NCBI RefSeq assembly: GCF_932276165.1
Contig: NC_063995.1
Location: 11,346,001-11,410,000 of the forward strand
Length of the DNA stretch: 64,000 bases
Direction of reading: 5' to 3'
Source: Plutella xylostella
Lineage: Eukaryota; Arthropoda; Insecta; Lepidoptera; Plutellidae
Under the pieces are notes generated by a model that saw only the letters and a list, made by a program, of their open reading frames with translations, made no database searches and was not told the origin of the DNA. A program made the position numbers and the translations under genes. This document shows, piece after piece, positions 12,493 through 23,079 of the stretch (the first letter of the stretch is position 1; every line of letters begins with the position of its first letter).

Positions 12493-12625
12493 AAGCTGCG
12501 TAGAAACCGGCCAAACGAACGCCAACGAACGGGTTTCGTTGACCTTCGCTGCTGCAATCTGCCCTGTATTATGTATGATAAATATTGATCGATGGGCGTT
12601 CGTTGCACTGGTCTGTACGCAGCTT
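12493..12625. mobile_element. MITE with AAGCTGCGTA ends and TA TSD
   Basis: AAGCTGCGTAGAAACCGG..CAACGAACG at the left pairs with the complement of CGTTCGTTGC..GTCTGTACGCAGCTT at the right; TA on both sides. Confidence 0.6.
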
Positions 12626-12724
12626 TATACGCCTCATTCGACAGAGATGAGACGCAATCATTTCATAGAAAAAGTAAAAAAGTTCAAAGTAGGTATAGAG
12701 TTATTTGTACAGTAATGTAAGTAA

Positions 12725-12816
12725 CTTTTACGGTAAGGTAAAATATCGCGAGGAAACTTGAACATTTCGATTTAGCACATGAGATGATGAAGTGTAGGAA
12801 ATGGGCCAGGGAAGGA
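12725..12816 (+). mobile_element. SINE family 2, degenerate internal fragment
   Basis: CGGTAAGGTAAAATATCGCG through GATTTAGCACAT resembles the middle of family 2, with several changes. Neither end is recognisable. Confidence 0.4.
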
Positions 12817-13962
12817 GAAATTAACTACCTATCCGAGCATATTATTTTGATAGAAAAATCTTTGAACTTTTATCTCACTTTATTATTTGAGTTCTCTTTT
12901 AACCCGGTGTTACAGTCTTCCGTGTTTACACTACTCAATTCGGTCGAGGCTAAACGTGTGAAAAGGACACCGACAAAATAAACTTTCTAGCGGACTTTAA
13001 ATCATAAACTTCTTGGGCCGCCGAGTCAAGTTGCAAACGTCGCGCAAATTTTCAACTTTTCTCCCGTTTTATGCCAAACAAGTTTTTTCAAACTATCCCC
13101 TTAAGCACCTTTGTGCGAAGTTGCCCCGCAGTTTAGTGGAAGTTGATAATGAAAGCCTCTTCGCAACACGGAACAAAGACTGCGAGCGAGTCTCGGATTA
13201 CTTCGAGTAGAGATGGGACATACGGAGTTGAAAAACACGAAAACATTGCTGGTAACGATAAAATCGTAAAAAAAACACTCACGAGCAATCAAACTGTTCC
13301 AGTGATAATTATAAGGAACGTCTAGGGCAAGTGCAACAAAGTGGATTAAGTACGGCAAAAAAAAACCTAAGCATTAGAGCTAATTATGACATGTCATTAT
13401 TTTGTAAGTATGGATGGATATTTGTTAGGATTTTTGGATAAAAGGACTAAACACTGAAACAATCAGATACAAAATATACACCGCACGGTTTAGGCAGTCG
13501 CATGAATTCCAAATATTGAGTGCTAAAGTGTAACTCCCTAGCTGAGTTTCAGTACCCCAACTCTACAGTTCCACTATATCATAAGAAGTAACTTCGCTTC
13601 GACAAGATTCCAGAACGGAAAGCTCTTATAGGCTTCTGCATACGTTGTAAGTACATAATTAATTTTGTTTGCAAGTATCGTGCGTTCATACTCATGCCAG
13701 ATTAACGTGGATAATGGAGCATTAAATTTATAACGTCGCTTATAAATTTACCCCTGTAGTCATAGAAACAGTCGGTTTACACGAGGCTTGCAAAGCGTAA
13801 ACGTGATACATGAATTTTAATTGATCTCTCTTAACCTGTATGTTTCTTGCTGTATCAAATCGTTTGTAAGGTGTATCTGTATAAAATTACATATTTCGCC
13901 AGCCTTTAAGAGCGATTTATTTTTGGTTAAACTAATTCATAATCATTATTCTGCTAGCCAGA
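12817..13962. other. Unassigned DNA
   Basis: Only a single arm of the CACTCACGAGCAAT hairpin family (13276-13305) is recognisable. Short overlapping frames at 12784-13358 have no domain. Confidence 0.55.
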
Positions 13963-14168
13963 CGCGCACGTCAAGACGTGACAAAAGTTATCCGTCGCGC
14001 TCGCTCTCTTAGCCGCGCGATGTGAGTAAAGGCGGCGGTTCAGGCCCGAGACCGAGACAGGAGACCGCGACGCATAAAATGTATGAAGCGAGACCGAGAG
14101 GTAGATTTTTCTTAAGCGCGATGCTAAATATTTGTCTAGTCTTGTCTTGCGCCCGTGCTAGCCCTTCT
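13963..14168. mobile_element. MITE copy of the GCTAGCACGGGGC family, left end missing
   Basis: CAAGACGTGACAAAAGTTAT and GTCGCGCTCGCTC near the left, and GCGCCCGTGCTAGCCCTTC at the right, match 40530-40673. The middle (GAGACCGAGAC and relatives) is different. Confidence 0.5.
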
Positions 14169-14214
14169 GAAAGTATAAAGAACGTAATTTTCATGTGATA
14201 GGTAAGTACCTGTA

Positions 14215-14620
14215 ACTTTTTAATCTGGGGGCACGGCAGTGCCCCCACCAAGTCGAGCAAAAAAGCGGCACGGCCGTACCATCCTTTTCTCGAAGCAATT
14301 CAGGCCATTTTCGACCCCCCTGTAACCTCGTTGTGGATAAAACTAGAAGACTGAATTTTCAATAACCATTCAGGCATTGTAAAGACACGGTATATTTAAA
14401 ATTTAATTCAATTTGAACCAGTAGTTTAAGAATTATAATGGGTCAAAGTTTCTTAATTTTGTCACTGACTCACTCACTCACTCACTCACTCACCGATCAT
14501 AAAAATTCTAAGGCACTTCTAGCAGACCTAGAAGCTTCAAATTTGGAATATAAGTAGTGTTTGGTGTATGAACCAAGGAATAACTAATTTTTTTAAGTTT
14601 TAAGTTGTACTACCTATATG
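14215..14620. repeat. Possible interspersed repeat with hairpin and (ACTC)n
   Basis: A GGGGGCACGGCAGTGCCCCC palindrome at 14226-14245, followed 220 bases on by (ACTC)n at 14464-14493 and AAATTCTAAGGCACTTCTAG. The combination looks like an element remnant, but only one copy is in the window and no ends are defined. Confidence 0.3.
14464..14493. repeat. (ACTC)n microsatellite
   Basis: About seven tandem CACT units. Confidence 0.9.
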
Positions 14621-15419
14621 TCAATAAAGAACTTTGAAAATCAATCAAATCAATGAACTTTGTGTATTGGAAACTAAGGTTGAAATTTAATTAGGGAAAT
14701 TTGATGCAGTACGAAGTATCAAAGTTACGTTTATTCATTACGTACATTACGTAGCCAAAAATAAAGATTCTTGATTCATCGCACTAAATAATTTAATAAA
14801 CACGTGTTTCCATGCGATGGCCGAGTCAATATATTTATATAAAACATTAAATATTTCTAAGATTGAGATGCGTGCTTGGATAAGACTTGGAATTACATGG
14901 ATCTCACAACTTTTTACCGTAGAACAACTGAGTTACGAGACTTGGTTTTTTTGACAAGTATTGTTTTTGATGGGATTTTATTTTACTCGTCTAGGTATTT
15001 AAGTAGTTACTTACTAATCATGTTCCAACATTTGCTAGTTTCTCCGAAAACTGTAGTAAAATTAAATTTACTGCATGAGCTAAGCGTGTCGGTGCAAATT
15101 TACGTTTCAAGAAATGTGAAGATAATTAAATTTACTTATTCGCAGAGTTATAAATCATTGGAGTGGTAAATGAAATTTTAATTAATGCAAGCACACTATG
15201 GCGCACTTTACTGCCGGCTGCAAAATTGCACTCAACATTGAACACTGCATATTATATACAATAGCTAAGAACCTTTATTATGTATGTACCTAGACAACGC
15301 TGCATGTACATGTATATAGCCTGTTAAATTAGCTATTTTAATCATTTTAATTTATACTGTTTGTAGAGCTTCTGACAGTTCTTGACATAGACATTTTCCT
15401 ATGGAGAGATTATCAGGAA
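14621..15419. other. Unassigned AT-rich DNA
   Basis: A 97-codon frame at 14876-15169 is hydrophobic in places but has no recognisable family and no coding-like context. Confidence 0.5.
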
Positions 15420-15512
15420 CCATTTACAATGGCGGTTCAAGGTTCAATTTACCCGTACTGAAAAACAACATTTACTTACGGAACATAAAATTATTCTATT
15501 CTATTCTATTTA
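15420..15512 (+). mobile_element. LINE-like 3' end with (TTCTA)n tail
   Basis: ACATAAAATTATTCTATTC ending in repeated TTCTA units. A comparable block in opposite orientation lies at 11691-11730. Assignment to a LINE 3' UTR is inference. Confidence 0.35.
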
Positions 15513-17262
15513 AGTAACGGTTTAAAAGCAAAACATTCAAAAATCACAGTTCTTAAATAAACCACCCACAACACAATTTAAAATCTCAGATATAAATCGA
15601 CGAACTCAAAATAATAAAAAAACATTCATTTTCGTTATTGCATAACCAAAAGGATTCGTAGTCTTTATTATTTTATCAAGAGTGACTCCTTCATTTCGCC
15701 ATCAATCTTGGTGTTCCATTCTTTTAAGGGGATGCCTCCGCTCTATACCTCACACAAAAAAATATTTTTATTTTTTTAGTAACATTAGGTTAGGTAGGAG
15801 TCTTAGAAGAAAAAAGAAATGTACCTAACACGTGTGTACACAATATGCAAAAGTAATTATGTACAATCAGGTGGACTTACTGTATAAGTACTCATTAAGT
15901 GACTTCTTCATTTACCTACGTATATTTTTACTATTTTAATGACATTGTAATATATTTTTTTACACTATTATATTTAATGTGATTATAATGTAAAGCGTCG
16001 AGCGCCCGTACCCCCTTAAGGGTCGATCTTAGATAATTTGTCAGGAGGGGCAACATCGATCAAGCTTATACTTCGAGGGACGACGACGCTTGTGTTTATT
16101 TTACGCCTTAGATTATGTTCCTGTTTTTTTGTAACTTTTACTGTATACAAAGTTAGTATGCGACAACTAGAATGTAATCTAACCAACGTTAAAAACCCCC
16201 GACATTCAACACTAAAAGTTGCATAACTTTTGAACAGCTAAGCCGGGGTAACATTACCTATGACCAAAAAAAAAACAAATCGAAAATCAGTTCATCCATT
16301 TGGGAGTACGCTTCCACAGACATATATAATGAAAACAAAGTCAGTTATAAATATAACTATTCAACCTAATACAGATACTGTACCTAAATAAACGATACAA
16401 CCCTCCCCGGTAGAAATTGTAGTTTCGCCTAAACTAATAATAATGTAAATTGTAAACTAATAGAAATTGGAAACTGGCGTCGGTAATAATTGAACGTGTA
16501 CGAAGCATTCAATTAACTGATAGTGGGGCCTTTCTCACTGTTACGAGGTGAATTTTGGCAACTCGATATTCACGGTAAAGCTATCCCGGTCCACTAAACG
16601 CTTGCGAAGCAAACTGGTTATATAGTTTGAGATGCGATAGTTCACAGCGAATGACAGAAGATGTATGCAGTTGACTTAAAACATCTAAGTAACGTGAGTA
16701 ACCATTCCTTTAATTTTTTAAGACTGCACTGGTACAGGTTTGAAAGTCGAAAACTACATATAAAAGCTTACGTTTTCTCGCATACAAAGTGGCACCTACT
16801 ATACTATACTAGCGGAAACTATCATGGAACTTTTCATTATGTAGTGAGTATGCAAATGACAGAAGAAAACCAAAACTTTTTTCGTTTCCCTAAAAAGCAA
16901 AATATGATGATGATGATGATGATGATAAAATAGCAAAACCCGTACGGCCCTGAGCATGGTGACTTTTTTTTATCTTTCGCAAGCGAAACCGCAAGTTTCC
17001 CTAATTCAAAGAGTTTATAAAGAGATCTCCTGAATGGTAACAATAACTGTTAAAAGGGAATAAACTTTTTGCATTAGGTTTTATCTTTGCCTCTTCACTT
17101 GGTTACTTATTCAGGGATATTGCGTCTGAAATTAGTTTAAAACTTTAGTTGAGACGACATATGACTCTGTTCTAAGATTACGTCAAAGTAATGCTTGTTA
17201 ATCTTTTGCAGTGTAGTATTGTAATGGACAATAAAAGATGTGTGAAAAGAACTTAATGAATG
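15513..17262. other. Unassigned AT-rich DNA
   Basis: Holds the (ATG)n tract and a CCCCCGACATTCAAC stretch near 16197 that may belong to a dispersed repeat. No gene seen. Confidence 0.5.
16906..16928. repeat. (ATG)n microsatellite
   Basis: Seven to eight GAT units. It could be the tail of a lost SINE, since the 5S-type SINEs here have trinucleotide tails, but no SINE body adjoins it. Confidence 0.9.
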
Positions 17263-17640
17263 GTTACGGACGCTTCATCGAGCGAGCTTCAGTGATCGTA
17301 ACTAATCACTGAGGTTAAGCAACACATGACACGGTCAGCCATCGAATGGGTGACCGATTTCAAGTGGTTCTATTCTGGACGCTTCCGTGCTTCGGACGGG
17401 GTGGGTCCCGGTTGCTACTTCGGCAGCAGTTGGAGGCCTTCAAATAGCTTGAAAACATCTGACAGTCGGGTTGCCCACTTACCCGACCACTCTCTCAGCA
17501 CAAGCTTGCTTGTGTTGGGGGCCACCAACCCGCATTAGGCCAGCGTGGGCGTGGTGGACTAGGCCTAAACCCCTTCCTTCATCGGAAGGAGACCCGTGCC
17601 CCAACAGTGGGGACGTGATGGGTCGTGATTATGATGTTTA
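17263..17640 (+). mobile_element. 5S-rRNA-headed SINE (SINE3-like)
   Basis: The first 120 or so bases resemble 5S rRNA: AATCACTGAGGTTAAGCAAC at 17304-17323 corresponds to the A-box part of the 5S internal promoter, and GAATGGGTGACC at 17344-17355 to the C-box part, at the spacing found in 5S genes. The body runs through CATCTGACAGTCGGGTTGCC and GCCTAAACCCCTTCCTTC, and the 3' end has GTGCCCCAACAGTGGGGACG and a short ATG-type tail. It is transposition-derived, not a 5S gene, because it lacks the 5S termini. Other copies in the window lack the 5S head. Confidence 0.75.
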
Positions 17641-18213
17641 GATAAATTTAATCGGTTAAAACTAAGATTATTATGGAAGAGTGGGTTGAGTGGTTGTGCT
17701 TTTGAAAGGAAACATAAGTAATACGAAAAACAATAGTTAAAGTATGACTACCCTTTCAGCTTACTTTCTTACACTCTCTTTATTATTAATGCATAGGAGA
17801 TTAAATGAGTATGTTTTATTTGCTCCCACTGGTTTATGCAGATAAGTCTGAGAGTAGGTAAGTAAAGGTTTTATTCATTTAATAAGTAGGTATATATTTT
17901 TTTTTACTTAAAAACTTTTTTCTTTAAGTTGATTTTGGGTTAACAACACGCTTTGAATTGGAACGTGCGATCGGTCGATGCTATCAAGAGACACCATCGC
18001 CCCATGAAATAGATTTAAAATGATCTCGGAAAGAGGTTTATGACGATCGAACCTCTCACTCGATAAGGGTTTAGCTTAAGTATGTCGATGCCTCTGAGGT
18101 TTTATGTGGGCATTGAGAGCTTTTTCAAGAGTATAATTTTTTAAAAAGTGCATTACAAACCATTTCATAATGTATAGATAACATTCTTGCAAAGGCTGCC
18201 CAGAAGAAATCAC
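17641..18213. other. Unassigned DNA
   Basis: Nothing recognised between the 5S-type SINE and the family 2 SINE. Confidence 0.6.
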
Positions 18214-18226
18214 TGTAATATGTATA

Positions 18227-18555
18227 TTCTATTCTATTCTCTGTGGGGGTGTAAGTACCTGCACCTAGCTCTCTCGAGTGGAACCTTTGTGCATATCCCC
18301 AAGGTCTAAACTGCCTTCCTAAGCTTGGACCATTTCCCACCACGCTGGTCCACTGCGGGTTGGTGGGTTCACATATCTAGATGTGCTAAATCTAGATATG
18401 CAGATTTCCTCACGATGTTTTCCTTCACCGTAAGAACGATGGTATACATTGTACTTAAGTTAAAAGAACTCATGTACATGTCAGCGTCGGGATTCGAACC
18501 CGCATCTCTTGATTGAGAAGCGGGCGCTCACCCGACTGAGCTACCACACCGCTCC
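18227..18555 (-). mobile_element. tRNA-derived SINE (family 2), complete, with TSD
   Basis: This is the reverse-orientation counterpart of 3468-3777: the (TATTC)n run at 18227-18240 is the tail, and the tRNA-like head with GGATTCGAACCC (B box complement) and GACTGAGCTACCA (A box complement) lies at 18490-18553. The flanks TGTAATATGTATA (18214-18226) and TGTAACATGTATA (18556-18568) form a 13-bp TSD with one difference. Confidence 0.87.
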
Positions 18556-18568
18556 TGTAACATGTATA

Positions 18569-21151
18569 ATACAGTTGTCCTTTTATGATAAACTTTGCAA
18601 CTGTTTTACTATAGTAAAGGTATTATAAACACAAACTTACTCATGCTCATGAATCATAAAGCAAAAAATAAAAACACGTTTATACAACTTATTCAACCAT
18701 AACATTTAATCCGGTCATTAGAAACACAAAGATAAATACACTCACCAACTAAAATAAATACCTTACTTACTTCAATAAATATAAGCATAAAATAATTATG
18801 TTCTGAAATGAAAAATCTGTTCTCAACTTCACCGTCCCCTAGGGAATACTTCACACAGTCAAAATTCAAACTAGCTGAGAGAATATGCTGTCGACTCCCC
18901 ATATGTATGCAAATCCTCAGACCGGCTGTCCACAGGCTTAGGCACTCTATAACAATATTGTTTTATGCTCACGACCCTACACGAACACACGTAGGTATCT
19001 ATATGTTTAAGTATGTGTAGGTAGGTGTAAAGAATTGAATTTTATCAGTGGTCAACAGACGCGAAAATGCATAGAAAAACTTTAATTACGGAACCAACTG
19101 AAAACACGCGAAAAAAATCATTTCCTTTCACTCAGCCAAAATGCTTGGACTAGTGGTTTTTATTCACAATTTCACAGTTTGTTTATAATTAAAGTACCAA
19201 CCTATATCGGTTATTAACTGTGGAAGGGACATTCACTGATAAATTTCGTCCCTAAACACACTAGGGTTCTTTTTGTATGCATAGTTGGTCTTCAACGCAT
19301 GTACACTGTGGGCGAATCTTTTTGTTGACATAATTTCGGATCGCATAGTTTAAGTATCCTATCGAGGAAAGTGAAACAAGGGTGATCCTTTGTTTTTTGG
19401 TTTTAGGGAGAACCCAAAAACCCATGCATATTTTTTGTGCTGATGTCCTTCTGTAGTTTCTGAAACAAAAATGAGTATGTATTTTTTATACTATTATTAT
19501 CTGACTCTTTCACACATTTTTGTTGAGATACCTACCATAGAGGCAGCCTAAGATTTACCGTTTTCAACACAAGCACCCATTCAAGCTAGTTTCTTAACTT
19601 TTTATTTTTTTCAGGTAGGCCATTGGCTACAATTTACTTAGCTAAGTATATTGAATAATCTTAGTAACTGATTTCATTTAGGAGCAATATCAACCAATCT
19701 AAACTCGGCAAAAAGCCATTCAAATGGGAAATAAATAAATCCTCAAGCACAGAATCAAATAGATTGAGTCGTGGAACAGAATTATCCCATAATGAATAAA
19801 GTTCCTTGTTCGAAGACTGCAAGAAATTGAATTTGTGGCGAAGTTGGCGTAAAACTAAGGCGCTTTCATGGCTCAATGCATATTGGTGGTATTTCAGAAG
19901 CTGGTTGATGGAATTCCAGATAAAAATCCTTGCTTTGCGATTTAACAGCTAAGTTCTCAAAGTGTTGGAAATTTGTAAAACAACTCCATCTGTATTTTTT
20001 TTCAATGGTTTAAAAAAATCTGTAATTTGTGATTTCAGCCATCATAAAACTTTATTATTCTCGTTTACCAAAAAAACTGATTCCCGTATTAGATAGGTTA
20101 TCTTTAAATGTAGCTAAGTCAACGGTGACGTGTTGCGTTTTCCGTTATTTGGTCATCACATCATCATTACATTTTCGTTTCTTTCAAACAGAGCGGAACT
20201 GCGGAAACACCACTAAAAGGAATCATCCATTACATAACACATTCATTCAATCCATTGCACTTCTGAAAAATTCCTAACTGCACTGACCATTACGCTTTTA
20301 GGACACCGCTCGGAAATTCTACTTTTGCCATGCTTTCTGGACCTTACCTGCCTTCTCTTATGGCGCATAACCGTCTGTGTTACATGGGTAGTTCCGTTGT
20401 TTTATCTCCATTCTTGTTAGATTAGCATACATATTGTATAGCAGAGCTGTCACGCCGATTGGTTCTGCCGAAATGCATTGGCTCGGCCACGGCTGGGGAA
20501 AAGGCCTTTGATATTATTCTTGTTGGGTTTTGGCATATCGCTGTGTAGTGGGGGATTTTTGGCTTTTTTCGGCTTAAAGCGGCCTAACTGCTACGCCAGT
20601 TTGAGTGCTTTGAACACTATCCGTGTCGGATTAACTTTTGATGATGGTTGTGTTATTTTTCCAAACGCTGAAAAGGACTAAAATATATTTGGTGGCTTTG
20701 TTGAGGGTTTTGAAGAAACTGTCCCTACACAATTTTAAATGTTACCTTCATAATATAAGTTATTAAATGTATAGGTAAACTTATAATTTTTTATTATCAA
20801 TAGATTAAATAAAATTATTCTCCTCTAATTCGTCTAGACGTTGTAATGTTACTGTAATTTCAATATTATTATGTAATTAATTGTGTCTCAATTTGTGAGA
20901 AGGAATTTCAGCAAGGCCCACATTTTGCCTCTTTGCCTCTTTGATTATGGCTACAAAATAAGAGAAACAGCGATTTAAATTATATATTTTTTTAATATAA
21001 ATAATATAAATATGGGGCTTTACTTAAAGGACGGTATAAACAACTAAATGATTTCGATAAATTATAGCTCTAGGGAGAGAGGGTATACCGTCCTTCAGCG
21101 GTTAGAAAAAATAGAAAAAGAAAATACCCGTCACCGTCATTTATACTTGTA
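18569..21151. other. Unassigned AT-rich DNA
   Basis: Short frames at 19661-19876 (minus), 20029-20277 and 20478-20681 (plus) show no recognisable domain. A GC-richer patch at 20440-20600 has no repeat partner here. Confidence 0.5.
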
Positions 21152-21227
21152 TCCTTCTTTCACTGGAAGGAGACCCATGCCCTAGCAGTGGGAAAACTGA
21201 TGGGGTGTGATACGGTGTGATGATAAA
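21152..21227 (+). mobile_element. 5S-type SINE, 3' end only
   Basis: CACTGGAAGGAGACCCATGC, then CCTAGCAGTGGG and a TGTGATGAT tail match the 3' end of the family in plus orientation. Confidence 0.6.
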
Positions 21228-21375
21228 GATAGAATAGAATATTGCTTTATTGAACACCACATAAATCAGACATACAAAACACATACTTATAGACTAGAAC
21301 TAATGTACAATAGGCGGCCTTATTGCTGAGAGCGATCTCTTACAGGCAACCTTATATATTGCGGAAACAAATTAG
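21228..21375 (-). mobile_element. LINE 3' end, minus strand
   Basis: AGATAGAATAGAATATTGC followed by CTTTATTGAACACC and GTACAATAGGCGGCCTTATT. It shares the GGCGGNCTTAT block with 8397-8520. Confidence 0.5.
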
Positions 21376-21782
21376 AGGGCGGTGAACCAATAATAACAAC
21401 AAAATAATGATATAACTAACTATATACCTACTTATAATAGTCTGTCAAAAATTATAAAATGTATTCTCATAGCCACGGCCCCGCATTACTCAGCAGGTAA
21501 AATGTTAAATTGAATTAAAAATATCATTAATCTTCCAAGAAAATTCCGATGGAAAAGCTTCAGCTGCAACATTTTATAAACTTTTAAACTTTATCGTGCT
21601 ATTCAGAAGTTTTTGGTAGTAGAAAATTCTTTATTCTGAAAATAAATTAGCTCTCATACACGTTATTTGGTTAGGTACATTTATATACATCCATGAATGA
21701 GCTGTTAGTTAAAAGAAGCAAGCGTCACCTTGATAACTACTCAAATTAATTCCGTAATAAATTATTAACTTTTAAGCGCAAC

Positions 21783-21864
21783 AAGGGGATATGTACAAAG
21801 GTTCTATTCGAGAGAGCCACGTACAGGAACTTCAGCCCCCTCTTTGAATAGAATAGAATAGAAT
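21783..21864 (+). mobile_element. SINE family 2, 3' end only
   Basis: GGGGATATGTACAAAGGTTC..CGAGAGAGCCA and the (GAATA)n tail match the last 80 or so bases of the SINE at 3468-3777. Head and body are missing. Confidence 0.75.
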
Positions 21865-23046
21865 ATAAAAGGGCAGCAAAGCTCACAGACCAAAGCTGTT
21901 ACAATAGTTATCAAGTGCGTTGCGAAAATAACCAATCAAGGCAAACCTCAAACAAACCTGTTTGTCTAGGAGCATCACACCACATTCATAAAGAACTCTT
22001 GACATTTTCGATTCTAGAAGGGTCTCTCTATCTCTATACCTTTATTTATTTGCATGATAAAATCCTAAAACGACAAAAATATACGATATTACGATTTTGA
22101 TTTGGGTTTTATTATATTTGGCATTCGTATCACGCGTAAGACACGCACCCGTGTGTCCCATACAATATTGAAGAGGACAAAGCTGTAATACCGTGTTTTT
22201 GTTTAAATAATATTTCTTTCCTTCTCAATTAATGATCAGTGCGTGACTTCACCCAGGGTTCTAGCTGAAAACCAACGCTATGATCGTGGGTTCTAAACCT
22301 GCCATGTAACAATTACTTATTAGAAATGAGGAATTTAGTTAGGTACAATAATTATTATTTATTTATTTTATTTTATTTATACAAAAGACTGTAAGTATGA
22401 AAAAATAGTGAGGAAACCTTTACATGTAGATTCTACACATACATAATATGTGTGCCCTAAGTGTACTCATTCAAAAACGGCCATACGGTCTGCGACTTAT
22501 CACGTGAGTACAAAATATACAGCGAAAACGCGAGTGAGCCGATGTACGTACATGCATTTAAAATAAGATGTAGTATAAGTACCTACAGTTGTTATTTAAA
22601 CAATTTATAGTACAATTTTCCAACTTGATTGTTCTTGTGAATTGTTATTAAATTCTCAACCAGTTTGTCGTGCTTTCTAGAAAAATTACATTTGCTGATG
22701 TGGTTCAGAGAATGCTGGATATTTTCTAAGAAAATCCGTTGAGGAGACAGGCTTGAGTAATATCTGCAAATCTGTGCTTTCCTCATAGTTAAGGTTAACA
22801 GTAGTAGTCTGGGATACTTCCCCTCGCTACCCATCGCACAATGAAATTGATCCACTAAACAAATAAAAAATATGCCTATTTACCTAAAAAAATACCTGTT
22901 TTACTTATTCACTACCGCATACAAAAAAACTGAGTTCCTACAAAATTGTTTTTTTTTTCAAAACCACTTTTATCAATACTTTTTTTTTGGGTAAACTTAA
23001 CAATTTAATACTTATTGGAAACAAATATCTTGATATCTAACTTACT
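21865..23046. other. Unassigned AT-rich DNA
   Basis: An 87-codon minus frame at 22592-22855 is not recognised. GTGAGGAAACC near 22409 is a weak echo of SINE family 2. Confidence 0.5.
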
Positions 23047-23057
23047 AATACATATTT
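23047..23057. repeat. TSD of the RTE insertion, 3' side
   Basis: AATACATATTT lies immediately beside the (TC)n run, which is the element tail on the other strand. It is identical to 26262-26272. Confidence 0.9.
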
Positions 23058-23079
23058 CTCTCTCTCTCTCTCTCTCTCA
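23058..23079 (-). repeat. (GA)n tail of the RTE element
   Basis: About ten GA units on the element's strand, starting directly at the ORF2 TGA stop codon. The element therefore has essentially no 3' UTR apart from the tail. Confidence 0.9.

Noticed and set aside
13276..13305. Second copy of the CACTCACGAGCAAT hairpin
   Set aside because: Only one arm is present; too little to call an element.
16185..16330. Possible known dispersed repeat (CCCCCGACATTC)
   Set aside because: Faintly familiar, but no ends, second copy or inverted repeat could be found here.
17263..17385. 5S rRNA gene
   Set aside because: Only the promoter-like core matches; the 5' and 3' stems of 5S rRNA are absent and a SINE body follows.
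20478..20681. 67-codon hydrophobic frame
   Set aside because: Short, without recognised family, promoter or conservation evidence.
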